DNA of 64,000 nucleotides from Selaginella tamariscina (GCA_003024785.1 PUQB01000133.1:310001-374000), one strand, 5' to 3'. Counted from the first letter of the stretch, positions 47,285 to 59,410 are shown. Notes: generated from the letters alone by a model not told the origin. Program-made: numbers and translations.

Positions 47285-47774
47285 TTCTTGCAACTGTGAA
47301 GAGATGTAAAAAGATGAACAGATCATGAAGAATCATGAGCAGATCATGAAGAAATCAGAAAATACTCACCCCCTCAATGGAAGCCTATTGTGATTAATCC
47401 CTGGAGCCACACTTGCTCCACGCTATGCCCCCAAATGAGCCCCTGCTCCACGAAAACCTAGCCGCCCTAGCTGCCCTAGCCGCCCTAATTGCAAAACCCT
47501 AGCCGCCCTAAATCAATTAAAAACCAACCTAATTTCTGTAAACATATTGCATGCATGATCGCCACTTGTACATAGTAAAACTTTTTAATTTACAAAAAAC
47601 CTACCCAGACGCAGTAAATTAATTTCACTCTTCTACCCAGACGCACGCAATTAATATTATTTTTAATATTTGTCAATGAAATGATTGCCTCACGACTAAC
47701 AAACACATTAACCATCGTGTGTAATATGTTCATTGTCTTTGAATTTTAACTTTTGTTTGTTCCATTTTTGCTAC
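47285..47774. promoter_or_regulatory. Upstream region of gene B
   Basis: No gene. It holds a CCTAGCCGCCCTAGCTGCCC repeat tract (about 47456-47515) and an AT-rich stretch with repeated CTACCCAGACGCA before the gene B start. It probably contains the gene B promoter and leader. Confidence 0.5.
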
Positions 47775-50700
47775 ATGGCAAGAATCAGCTACAATGGTGT
47801 TGACAAGGACTTCCCTGCAGATGAAGATGGTATTGCATTTGTCTTTGAAACAGATCTCAGGTCTGCATTTGACATTCCACCTTGGCAATCTTTTAAAGTG
47901 CTGCATTTGATGTCTGTTGTTGGTGGAGATGCTGCGAATGTTGAGGTAGAACCAGAAGGGGCAAGAGCTAGCAGTTTTGTGTATTACACACTTCTTCCTT
48001 CCAAAGGACCGCTATTCCGGTTGGAGACAACAGATCGGGACAATTCTATGGTAACAATACTTCGCAATAGTCAGAGATGTAGGATTGGGAAGCAACTGGT
48101 GGTCTCGTCATCGATTCAGCAAGTTGCTGAGGTCCCAGAAGATTGCAACGGAAATGTGATTTACGAGTTGCCAGCACACGAAACAATGAAGGACAAGTAC
48201 AAAGGGATGAATAGGAAGGATGGGTGTGATTACTGGACTCAACGCTGCACAACACATTGGAATGTTCCAGCTCGTGTTAGTCGCAGTTCATGTATTGGCC
48301 ACATGAAATGCGTAAAGGAAACATGTCCGTTCATCAGCTTCAGTAAGAAAGCAAATGACTGCCAATTTAAGGGCACCATTGATAAAGTCCAGTTATCTTC
48401 AGATGGTAGAGTGCTTGGAATGAAGTGTGTGCATTGCAACAATGAGCCCCTTCTAGTGCAGACATGCTCCGTTGTTGCATATTACATAATTCCAGATGAT
48501 ATCACATGCACGAGGCTTTTCATCCATCTTGGAGAACATCAACACCACGTAGACCACCCGAATCCATGGTCTCTAAAGACAGAGCTAAGGAGACAATCAA
48601 CAAAGCAGTCGCTGCAACCCCAAGAACTAATCAACGTGTCATAGAGTTTCAAGCAGCACGCAATATAATTTTGGAAAAACTGGTAACAGATTCTGGAGAT
48701 GTATCATACGACAAGGTTCTGTCAGATCTACTACCACTCACAAATCACCGCCGGTAAGCAAAAAAATTATTATTTCCTTTTGGAGATGCTTAACCTTTCC
48801 ACTGTAGAACAAGAGAATGGATATCTCAGGCTAGAACAAGAGACACTCGTTTCAAAGAAGGTTACGAAGGACTTCTGCAGTTAAAGAAGAAGCTATCAAT
48901 CCCATTCATACATGTTATCCACATACCCGGAATGGACCTCAACGGAGCTGAAGAGCAGCCTTTAATCTTCAAAATGACGGTTGCCGGCCCAGGATCCGGA
49001 ATAGACTACATTAGAAGGTGTCAATCTGGAGGTGATCTCGAACAGCAGTGGGTGGTGCTAGACCACACATATCGTATTGATGATTGGTGTACACTGGGAA
49101 TACATCTCTATGATCCATTGTAAGTATTAACATATCTATGTTTTAAAATACTTACTAATATAATGCACTTATGTTTGTGTGTTTAAGGTCGATGGTGACA
49201 CTTGCTTATGGTGACATGATCAGGGAGGATAGTGTGGCGGTGATCAAATTTTTGAACACTATGCTTCAAGTGTGCAGCAAGCAAGGACTTCATAATGTGA
49301 ACTTTGCGGGGTTCATGTCAGATGAGTCAGGTGCAATTTGGTTAGCATTGCGTCAAGTTTTCAACAATGGGTCAAAGATGAGAGGAAGAGAAAGGAGTTG
49401 TTTGTTCCATTACATGCAGTCAGTGCGTCAAGTTACAAAGAAGTGGATACTTGAGGAACACAGGGAGGAGCACATGAACCTTGCACGCTCATGGCCTGCA
49501 GCACTAACCAACCAAGATAAGTTGGAACGACGAGTAATGTTGGAGTCATTTTGGGAAGGCAGGTCCAGTAACGTTAGCGCTTTGCAAACATGGCTGTCAT
49601 GGTGGGCAAGACATGAAGATCATATTTCCATGACAGAGATAATTGACTTGACAGAAGATGGTGTTGCGAATGTGCCTACCACTAACAACTCCGAAGTTGT
49701 TCATGCAAGAGCACGAAGAGCAAGGCTGACGAAGCGTGTTCCTTTGTTGGAGGCAACAATGTTAGATTTAACAGATGCTGTTTTCCAAAGTGCAAAGGTC
49801 AAGGCATCATTTGAAGGGAGATATTCAGGCACAGGTCCTTCCATGGAAACTCTTCTGAAACGTGCACAGCAGAAACTTTCAGCGGGAAAATCAGTGTCTC
49901 CAACAACTTTTGCAAATCTTGTTAGTGATGAAGAGCATCTTGCAAGTCCAGAGTTTGCCTCTACAACAAATGTTCGTGTTCGAACCGTTCGTCAACCGTC
50001 AACTGGGGACCATGGGATTGATGCACTTCGTACACATAGACATGACACACAATATGCAGAACAAGTCATCCCAAATGCACGCAGGAAAAAACTCAAGTTT
50101 CAAGATGTCAATGTCACTGAAAGAGAGACGTTGATGACTCAGTGGGCCATCAGACGCATTGGGGAGGCAAGTCAGGTGAAATGTCTAGGTCTCACTCAGG
50201 ACGGTAACAGCAAGTGTGGCAGACCCATAGGATATCCACATCGTGTACCGGCACCAGGATTTCACGGTAGACGGCAATATACAAATGCATTTGGGAACAT
50301 TGAGTTCACTCATCAGATGTATGGTTCTGCCCACGCGATTCTTGTTGCTTCAGACGACCATATGCAGGGATTCCTCCTGAGAGTATTCCAGAAGTTCCAG
50401 AGGTTTGGCCAGTTCAAAAAGGAACAAACTTGAATGCAAATGAGGTTGAAGCTCTTCTGAAAGCAGGATTCAAGTTGGAGGGATTTGAAGAAATGGTAGA
50501 CGACAGTAGTAGCCGAATGGATCGAACACCATCACCACCAAGAGGAGAGGGAGCACATAGAGTACCAACATACCATGGACGGAGTGTGCGAACACCAACA
50601 AGAATGTCCAAGGAACATGAGAAACATTACAACCAGGCAAAGATTCTTCAAGGTCGGATCAACAACGTGGAGGTGGTTCAAAGAGGGAAGACTGAGGCCT

Positions 50701-50969
50701 TCATTGTCTCTGCAGGCATGCAATCTGCTAAGGTAACAATTTCTGCTGTTCCGTCATGCACTTGTGCAACTTTTCAGAAAGCCAAGAACTGGAGCCCCTG
50801 CCAACACATGTATTTTGTGTACACTCATGTTCTTGGATTAGACCCAACGATTACTTACTTCTTACAGAGGCGGACCCTTACTCCAGCAGAAGTGCATCGG
50901 TTATTGGTTGGTTGCAAGCGCAATGTCGAACCTGCGACTTTTAAGTTTAGTCGGTATAGTAAAGTCTAG
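47775..50969 (+). CDS. Gene B: MULE transposase with SWIM zinc finger
   Basis: Start MARISYNGVDKDFPADEDG at 47775 (an in-frame ATG lies at 47733). Exons 47775-48753, 48808-49119 and 49188-50969, about 1,020 aa. Residues about 170-270 hold a cysteine cluster (CIGHMKCVKETCPF). The catalytic domain follows the MULE pattern: LDHTYRIDDW (first Asp, about 49060), FMSDESGAIWLALRQVF (second Asp, about 49316), CLFHYMQ (C..H pair, about 49397) and a WWARHEDH region for the third acid. A second cysteine cluster (KCLGLTQDGNSKCGRPIG, later WFCPRDSC) is followed by the SWIM motif CTCATFQKAKNWSPCQH at about 50758. SWIM fingers are typical of MuDR and FAR1-type transposases. One base is missing near 50320 relative to copies 1 and 3, and one near 48546. 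Confidence 0.85.
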
Positions 50970-51141
50970 TCGGCAAATAATTAGCGTTTTTCACTTGTTG
51001 GTCGGCATTTTATATTGAAAGTTAAAGATAATCTACTTGGCAGAATATTCTAGAATATTCCCTTTTATTTGACAGAATATTCCTGGATATTCGGGAATAT
51101 GCGAAAAGCCCGTTGTACGAAGCCCGGTTTTTGCCAATCCT
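50945..51141. promoter_or_regulatory. Right subterminal repeats of MULE copy 2
   Basis: AGTCGG occurs at about 50948, 50967 and (GGTCGGCA) 50999, then GCAGAATATTCTAGAATATT, CAGAATATTCCTGGATATTC and GGGCTTCG-type terminal repeat. The AGTCGGC word is the half-site of the central palindromes. Confidence 0.6.
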
Positions 51142-51624
51142 CATTCTCGGGTGTAGCTGGGGTATCCAAACTAAACCAGCAAGTGTATACCACTCTCTGC
51201 CTTGCTGAAGAGATAGCCGCTTTAAATGAGAAAACGCTGAAGCTGTCAAGAACAATGGTGGCTCTCCAACAGAGTGTCGCCTTTGGATTTGGTGCATCCT
51301 AAAAGAAAATACACAACTTTTTAGTTAAATATACTTACACATACATTGAACTACTTAGTTATAATTATACTTATATATATATATATATATATACTATACG
51401 ATTATTACTTAATATACTTAATTCTATCCAGGAGGTATGATAGACGTGTATGACTTGTGTAATTTTATCCAGTATATATATATATATATATATATATATC
51501 TCACACACACACACGACAGTAACTAATTTATATCATATATAAATATCATACATTATATAGTCTACAGTTGACAATACAACGGAAACACTTTTAATCCATC
51601 ATGTGTGTGTTGGTGCGTGCGTGC

Positions 51625-51712
<88 letters not shown>

Positions 51713-53083
51713 GCATATAGTTATACATAACTCTGTGTGATCAACGCATGTCCAGCCTCGTAAAAAATATATGTATATATATATTATAAATAAACATATA
51801 AATATTTACTATACACATGCTTTATTATTGTATACTATGACTATGGCTGCACTGCTTGACAACTATAAGCTTTTTTGCTTTCATCTAATTATGAAATTAA
51901 CTTTAATTTTAAATTATTTAATAATGTAAATAAATAAAGTATATCCTAAATATACATTTCAATGTAAAACAGTATATTCCAAAAGATTAATTATGATTTA
52001 AGCTATACATATCACAATTATAATTGATTATATATAATATATGTATATAACCACATATAAATTCAATTTTTAAATAACGTGCAACCCTCAGAAGAAGAAA
52101 TATTAAAAATTGCAAAAGAAAGAAAGAAGTGCGTGGTCAATGTATATGTGTGTGTGTGTATGTGTGTGAGAGAGGGAGAAGAGGGCGGGGGGGGGGGGTT
52201 ATGCCCGAATATCCTATATACATGTCTGTGTGCATATGTATGCATCTTCTAAATGCATGCGTGTAGAGAACATACCATGTAGAGCCTAAGACGGTTGATG
52301 TTGTGTGGGTAGATAACCAGGGGGTGTTTTTCTTTTGACAGATTCGCATGTACTTGCTTAAACCTGCTGTTTAACAGATGAATCTCCTTCCTCAATGCAT
52401 CAATGCCCATCCATAAATACATCCGCCTGTTAGTAACCCCACATACACGCGCGCGCATACATCTATGTATGTATGTCTGTATGTGTGTGTGTGCGTGTAT
52501 ATAATACGTATTTATATAATAATATATATAAAATAGACACGCATACGCACCTTGGGATGAGCTATAGAACAGGTACAACGTCACGCCATTCAGGTGTAAC
52601 AAAACAGTAAGCAAATGCAAGCAGCATGCAACCAATCCCGCATGTAACCCTGCCAGAATGCTCCCCCAGCGGCCATCCTTCATTAAACAAATTAGTAATT
52701 TATATATTTACACTCTTTGTATAGCATTTAGTATATGTATACCTGTCTCCGTTTGCGAGAACTACAAAGCGAAAAAATAACAAAGTCAAGTATTTGCTCA
52801 CGTATCTTGATTTCTAGCATCAATATCTGGAAAATAAAAGCATAATAAGTATAATTAACGTATATTAGTTAAAAAAATTGTAATGTACGGTAAATTATGC
52901 AACGACTATAACATTGATTTAAAGTAATAAACGACTAAAACCGTAATTATACTAATTTAAAATTAATGACGGAATACCTGTTCAAGTTTGGATAACGAGA
53001 ACCAGAAATGCTAAGAGTGTGGAAGACGAACACCTCGTAAGAGATGAGAGAATCGTAGGGTGCGTCATGCTCGAGGCAAGAGG
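51142..53083 (-). pseudogene. Partial duplicate of the gene at 176-1431, cut by MULE copies 2 and 3
   Basis: Minus-strand exons correspond to the 5' gene: 53083-52978 (ASYFPYT part lost; MTHPTILSSLTR onward), about 52829-52742, about 52679-52550 (DGRWGSILAGLHAGLVACC, ending LYLFYSSSQ) and about 52400-52278 (KEIHLLNSRFKQVHANLSKE, ending at GTATGTTC). A last exon at 51298-51142, preceded by acceptor TTTTCTTTTAG, reads DAPNPKATLCWRATIVLDSF and CWFSLDTPATPEN. MULE copy 2 interrupts this last exon and copy 3 interrupts the first. The product is unrecognised. With both ends disrupted the gene cannot be functional. Confidence 0.55.
51600..51710 (+). repeat. Compound microsatellite (TG)n(AG)n
   Basis: TGCGTGCG runs into (TG)n at about 51630-51663 and then (AG)n at 51664-51708; the related tract at about 2965-3035 is much shorter. 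Confidence 0.9.
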
Positions 53084-53279
53084 AGGATTGGCAAAACCGG
53101 GCTTCGTACACAGGCTTTTCGCATATTCCCGAATATCTAGGAATATTCTGTCAAATAAAAAGGAATATTCTAGAATATCTGCCAAGTAGATTATCTTTAA
53201 CTTTCATTATAAAATGCCGACCAACAAGTGAAAAACGCTAATTATTGCCGACTAGACTTTACTATACCGACTAAACTTA

Positions 53280-55631
53280 AAAAGTCGTAGGTTTCGACAT
53301 TGCGCTTTGCAACCAACCAATAACCGATGCACTTCGCTGGAGTAAGGGTCCGCCTCTGTAAGAAGTAAGTAATCGTTGGGTCTAATCCAAGACATGAGTG
53401 TACACAAAATACATGTGTTGGCAGGGCTCCAGTTCTGGCTTTCTGAAAAGTTGCACAAGTGCATGACGGAACAACAAGAATTGTTACCTTAGCAGATTGC
53501 ATGCTGCAGAGACAATGAAGGCCTCAGTCTTCCCTCTTTGAACCACCTCCACGTTGTTGATCCGACCTTGAAGAATCTTTGCCTGGTTGTAATGTTTCTC
53601 ATGTTCCTTGGACATTCTTGTTGGTGTTTGCACACTCCGTCCATGGTATGTGGTACTCTATGTGCTCCCTCTCCTCTTGGTGGTGATGGTGTTCGATCCA
53701 TTCGGCTACTACTGTCGTCTACCATTTCTCAAATCCCTCCAACTTGAATCCTGCTTTCAGAAGAGCTTCAACCTCATTTGCATTCAAGTTTGTTCCTTTT
53801 AACTGGCCAAACCTCTGGAACTTCTGGAATACTCTCAGGAGGAAATCCCTGCATATGGTCGTCTGAAGCAACAAGAATCGCGTGGGCAGAACCATAGCAT
53901 CTAATGAGTGAATCAATGTTCCCAAATGCATTTGTATATTGCCGTCTACCGTGAAATCCTGGTGCCGGTACACGTGTGGATATCCTATGGGTCTGCCACA
54001 CTTGCTGTTACCGTCCTGAGTGAGACCTAGACATTTCACCTGACTTGCCTCTCCAATGCGTTGATGGCCCACTGAGTCATCAACGTCTCTCTTTCAGTGA
54101 CATTGACATCTTGAAACTTGAGTTTTTTCCTGCGTGCATTTGGGATGACTTGTTCTGCATATTGTGTGTCATGTCTTGTGTACGAAGTGCATCAATCCCA
54201 TGGTCCCCAGTTGACGGTTGACGAACGGTTCGAACACGAAATTTGTTGTAGAGGCAAACTCTGGACTTGCAAGATGCTCTTCATCACTAACAATTTGCAA
54301 AAGTTGTTGGAGACACTGATTTTCCCGCTGAAAGTTTCTGCTGTGCACGTTTCAGAAGAGTTTCCATGGAAGGACCTGTGCCTGAATCTCCCTTCAAATG
54401 ATGCCTTGACCTTTGCACTTTGGAAAACAGCATCTGTTAAATCTAACATTGTTGCTCCAACAAAGGAACACGCTTCGTCAGCCTTGCTCTTCGTGCTCTT
54501 GCATGAACAACTTCGGAGTTGTTAGTGGTAGGCACATTCGCAACACCATCTTCTGTCAAGTCAATTATCTCTGTCATGGAAATATGATCTTCATGTCTTG
54601 CCCACCATGACAGCCATGTTTGCAAAGCGCTAACGTTACTGGACCTGCCTTCCCAAAATGACTCCAACATTACTCGTCGTTCCAACTTATCTTGGTTGGT
54701 TAGTGCTGCAGGCCATGAGCGTGCAAGGTTCATGTGCTCCTCCCTGTGTTCCTCAAGTATCCACTTCTTTGTAACTTGACGCACTAACTGCATGTAATGA
54801 ACAAACAACTCCTTTCTCTTCCTTCATCTTTGACCCATTGTTGAAAACTTGACGCAATGCTAACCAAATTGCACCTGACTCATCTGACATGAACCCAAAG
54901 TTCACATTATGAAGTCCTTGCTTGCTGCACACTTGAAGCATAGTGTTCAAAAATTTTCACCGCCACACTATCCTCCCTGATCATGTCACCATAAGCAAGT
55001 GTCACCATCGACCTTAAACTCACAAACATAAGTGCATTATATTAGTAAGTATTTTAAAACATAGATATGTTAATACTTACAATGGATCATAGAGATGTAT
55101 TCCCAATGTACACCAATCATCAATACGATATGTGTGGTCTAGCACCACCCACTGCTGTTCGAGATCACCTCCAGATTGACACCTTCTAATGTAGTCTATT
55201 CCGGATCCTGGGCCGGCAACCGTCATTTTGAAGATTAAAGGCTGCTCTTCAGCTCCGTTGAGATCCATTTCGGGTATGTGGATAACATGTATGAATGGGA
55301 TTGATAGCTTCTTCTTTAACTGTAGAAGTCCTTCGTAACCTTCTTTGAAACGAGTGTCTCTTGTTCTAGCCTGAGATATCCATTCTCTTGTTCTACATGG
55401 AAAGGTTAAGCATCTCCAAAAGGAAACATATATTTTTTTGCTTACCGGCGTGATTTGTGAGTGGTAGTAGATCTGACAGAACCTTGTCGTATGATACATA
55501 TCCAGAATCTGTTACCAATTTTTCCAAAATTATATTGCGTGCTGCTTGAAACTCTATGACACGTTGATTAGTTCTTGGGGTTGCAGCGACTGCTTTGTTG
55601 ATTGTCTCCTTAGCTCTTCTTTAGAGACCAT
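53280..55631 (-). pseudogene. Gene B copy 3, transposase lacking its N-terminus
   Basis: Carries the DDE domain (LDHTYRIDDW near 55125, MSDESGAIWLALRQVF near 54870), second cysteine cluster and a SWIM finger (CTCATFQKAR near 53460). The first third of the gene is deleted at 55632, and further single-base indels break the frame, so this copy cannot supply transposase. Confidence 0.85.
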
Positions 55632-55845
55632 GGATTCGGGGGTCGGCTGCCGACTGGGATTTGTTTCCAGCCCATGGCATGCCGACTGGGCCTCCCTTTG
55701 TGCCAGTCCCAGTCGGCATGCCGATTGGGCCTCCTTTGTGCCAGTCCCAGTCGGCATGCCGACTGGGATCCCTTTGATGCCAGCCCAATCGGCATGCCTG
55801 GGACTTACAGCAACTGCTCTCTCAGTCGCACGCCGACTGTGAGGG
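55632..55845. promoter_or_regulatory. Palindrome array, copy 3 (shortened)
   Basis: Five or six AGTCGGCATGCCGACT-type units remain, about 40 bp apart, ending with AGTCGCACGCCGACTG at 55825. The truncated side abuts the deletion junction inside gene B. Confidence 0.75.
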
Positions 55846-55923
55846 CTAGTATGTTTTTTTAATTTTTATTAAACATCTTTGAACATTTATTACATTTTTT
55901 GTTAAACCTTATTGCTTTTGTAG

Positions 55924-58900
55924 ATGCGCTCTTCACAACGTTTACAAGAAAAGAAGATGAAGGAGCCTACTGAGAGAGAAGCAGAAGCTAGAGCTGCAAT
56001 TCAGAGAGGGCGTCGGGGTCGTGGGAGAGGAAGTAGGAAGCTAGCTGTGGTTCAGGACAGGACCTTCAAGTGATGCTCCAGTTGAACAGGCAAGCCAGCA
56101 GGACTGGTTAGGAGAGCAAGAGGATGTAGTTCAACCCAACAAGAACAATCAGACTTTGTTGAAGAAGTTGAGGATGATGTCTTACCACAGGAGACACAGG
56201 AGCAGACAAAGGCAACAAGCCTCATGCGCAGTGACTTTGTCGAGTGACGAAGAGGATGAACCCAAGAACAAGAAGAGACGACGCAAAGCTGCTGGAGATT
56301 CAGAGGCTGCTAAGAAGAAGAAGAAGGGTAAAGCAGAAGTGCCAGATAATGAGAAGTTTACAACATTGCAACCAGCATGCATTCGAAGAGTGCAGTGCGT
56401 CTTCTCCGAAGATCACAATCCGAGAATATGGAGAGGCACGGATGTCCCTATTTGCCGAATTCTGGGAATGAACAGGTGCGGAGAGTCAATCTAGCGGATC
56501 TGGAATCTTTGACTAGGAGTTTCAAGAAGGCAGTTGGTTATTTGCGCAACACCACTCAGTTCATCCTTCAAGTTGGGGACCCCATAACAGATGCAGATCT
56601 GGCAGCATTGAGAAAGCGATAGCGATGTATGCTCAGCATTTGGCTTTTGAGGAGGAGCTTCAGTCTGACATGTTCTGGCAATGGGCACCAATGCTTTCGA
56701 TGAAGAAGTTCATCTGTTGGGATGGTAATCACAGGCTAAAGGTGCTTCAAAGCTGTACATAGAAGACACGGAAGATAAGAATTAGTGGGCAGTGAAGTGC
56801 GTTCAGGCTTCATCCGTGCTGGGGTCATGGATAATCTTCAGCTTATGACAATGTTTCAGCAAATTAATAGTAAACATAGTGACTCTAGATCATAGGATTA
56901 ACTAACTTCGAGATTTTTCAAATATGCAGTTCCTCTGCAACGGCAGTGCAAACCACACTGCCACATCTTCTGCTATCTGTGAAGACATGTTGCACCAGTG
57001 AGGAGGGCAAGCGAAGATCTTGGCCAGGCTCAGTGACAAGGAACGAGATGACATAAGAAAGTGGAAGGAAAGCGCAACTGGACAACAAGCTTGGCATCCA
57101 CTTCCGAATTTGATCTGTGCAAAGATTTTTTTGAGGTACCACGTCTCACACTTATACTACTTAGTTGATTACGTCTGTGAATTACAGAGTGAGATTGAGG
57201 ATGATTGAGAAGGCTGCAAGGGCATCCAAAGGCAACAAATACCAGGAGCAACAACAGGTCTACATTAAGCATGACAAGTCGCATGATGAAGATTTAGCCA
57301 TCATCGATCCTGCATTGGGTGAAGAGTGGTTCGACAAGGTGACCCAAATCACATGGAAACAATGCAGATGGATGGGGTTGGAAAAGTTGTACGCGCTTTC
57401 AAGGGCGAGAATTCCAAACGAGACGAGAATCATGTACTTCAATAAACTGGTACGTCTCGAACTAAGAGAGAGCAAGAGACACTTGGATTGCGGGTGTTCA
57501 GATAAGGAGTGGATAAGGTGGTTTATTACGATTTGTATTGGCGGGATCAGAGAGGAGGCAGTCAGATTCTCACGGGACTCATCAAGGATGGCGAGTGGAC
57601 AGGCCAGGTTACAATTTCACGACTTGGTGCGATGAAGTGCAGGGTAAATGCAAGAACGTGATGTTCCAGCCATTCCATGAGTGTGTGAAGTTCACTTATC
57701 CATAGAGTTGAAAGAGTTCCTCGAACACGAAGAGACAGCAAGAAGGATGATTTGGGAGGTAAGGATGATCTTCTTGACAATGTTACATTCTGACACTACT
57801 ATATGTTCATTACAGGTATGTCGTAGCGAGAAAGGTGCCTCACACACAGACTATGGTATTCTGGTCAGATTACATGGAAGCACCACACATGTGGTCGAAG
57901 ACAGATCTGGCCTACAGAGTTCGAACATGTAACATACCGTTCTGCTTGATTATCCACCTGGGCAACCACCAACATGGGAGAATCTCTACAATGAACACTC
58001 AAAAGATCTCCCATGCATCTCATGGGATCCGGTAGAGGTCGACTTCATTAAGAGAAACAAAGGCCAAGGCAAAGCGGCGTCAGCCTGTGCAGCAGTCAAA
58101 GAAGACCTCAGATACAGTAGCTGGCACCTCCACTACTCGCGATCCAGCTGCCTTCTTCAATTTATCTGAAGTGCTACCATCGCAGGGAACCATGGACATC
58201 AAGGATGACTTGGTCACATTCGTCCCTTCACTTGCTACAACTCGAGGTGATAATTTCTTGGCGATTGATGACATCGAGGAGATGCAACAGGCCGTGCTCA
58301 CGGATGAGAAGGAAGAGGAGGTTCCTGACGCTAGACTGGTTCCTTATAGAAAAGTTCAGACACAGGTGGCCAGGTACCATACAGCTGACAGCCAGACTCG
58401 CTACCAGCATATTGCGGGAGAATATGGTTTCAACTTGGTGATCTTCGACCTTCCAAATGGGACCTTGCCAGGAAATACAACGAGTGATACGCCATACCTC
58501 TACCTTGATCCAGTGAAGTTCGATGAAGCACTCCAGTTTGCAGGTATGCATATGGCTGCAAATGGTTGGTTGGTTGTGTTTGCTGCAGCAAACACCTGGG
58601 ATCAAGTTGTCCGAGCTGCAAGTGTGGTGGACCTTCAACTTGCTGCAACGTACTACATCTACAGAGGGCGTGGTTGGGGCTACCGCAACAAGATGAAGGT
58701 ACTTTTTTCTTTATTCATGAAGTTCATTAATGATTTTTGATGTTTTAACAGGAGAGCATCCTGCTCCTTCTTGTCTTCCAAGATGCATCTAGAGGATTGC
58801 GCGATAATCCGCTGCGTTTGTCATCAACAATTCTTGTTGATAATCCTGAGCGGTTCCAAGAACCATGGTAGGCATTTCATTTCAACAATTTAAGTATTTA

Positions 58901-59214
58901 CCATTATCTTCACATGCAGGATGGACTACCAACCGAAGAGCACTCGATTGATGCAGCTCGTGATAGAACGACTCACCCGGCCAGGTGATCTTATCTGGGA
59001 TATAGGCAGTGGTACGGGGTCCTCAATGCTTGCAGCTATCGAGCTGGGGAGAAACATTGTTGGGACTGAGAAGAACCCTGAGCTCGGGAGAATTGCTATG
59101 AACAGGATTAAAGAGAACATCCAGCCAGAGGAAATCCCAACCCAACCAATAGCGACGTCAAGTAGGACTGGTGGTTCACGAATTGCAGCATTGCTCAATC
59201 GTAAGAAGAAGTGA
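55924..59214 (+). pseudogene. Gene A copy 3, ParB-methyltransferase
   Basis: Same five-exon layout as copy 2, read on the plus strand from ATG 55924 to the stop at 59214. The methyltransferase end is well preserved: a continuous frame from 58087 contains VIFDLPNG (58438) and the last exon from 58920 contains WDIGSGTGSSMLAAIEL. The ParB-like and middle regions have several single-base indels, and the first intron donor lacks a G (AATAGTAAAC). Although transposase is lost, most of gene A is retained. Confidence 0.8.
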
Positions 59215-59410
59215 CAAGTGTTGAATTGTACTCTTTGGTGTTGAAATAAAACTTTAATAATACAGTATAAACATGGCTATGATTTAAATATTTTTTGTTG
59301 TTAATTGCCGACTGAGCCAAAATCCTAAATTCTAAGAATATTTAGGAATATTCTAAGAATATTCTGGTAGATTCTTTAGAATATTCCGGGCCCTCTTTTT
59401 GTGGGGACTC

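Larger units (their letters stand above)
43334..51141. mobile_element. MULE copy 2, most complete copy
   Basis: About 7.8 kb between GAGTCCCGAC and GCCAATCCT, flanked by CATTCTCGGG at 43325-43334 and 51142-51151 (9-10 bp target duplication; the last G may belong to either). Imperfect terminal inverted repeats, subterminal AGAATATTCT palindromes at both ends, gene A leftward, palindrome array, gene B rightward. It landed in the last coding exon of a minus-strand host gene: that exon reads across the empty site and ends in a stop at 43281. Autonomous-looking but for a few single-base indels. Confidence 0.9.
53084..59410. mobile_element. MULE copy 3, inverted and internally deleted
   Basis: Reverse orientation relative to copies 1 and 2: AGGATTGGCAAAACCGGGCT at 53084, GGGGACTC at 59410. 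About 6.3 kb. A deletion of about 1.4 kb joins the middle of gene B directly to the palindrome array at about 55632, removing the gene B start, its promoter side and about a third of the array. No target duplication is seen: the left flank is the host gene at 51142-53083, the right flank is the ankyrin gene. Defective for transposase. Confidence 0.85.

Noticed and set aside
51150-51302. Plus-strand frame reading LCLAEEIAALNEKTLKLSRT as a coiled-coil exon
   Set aside because: The minus strand has a strong acceptor at 51299, matches the orientation of neighbouring exons and stays open across the MULE target site to a stop, so the minus reading is preferred.
53072-53083. Target duplication for MULE copy 3
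   Set aside because: GAGGCAAGAG-type sequence on the left is not found after 59410; the flanks belong to different genes.
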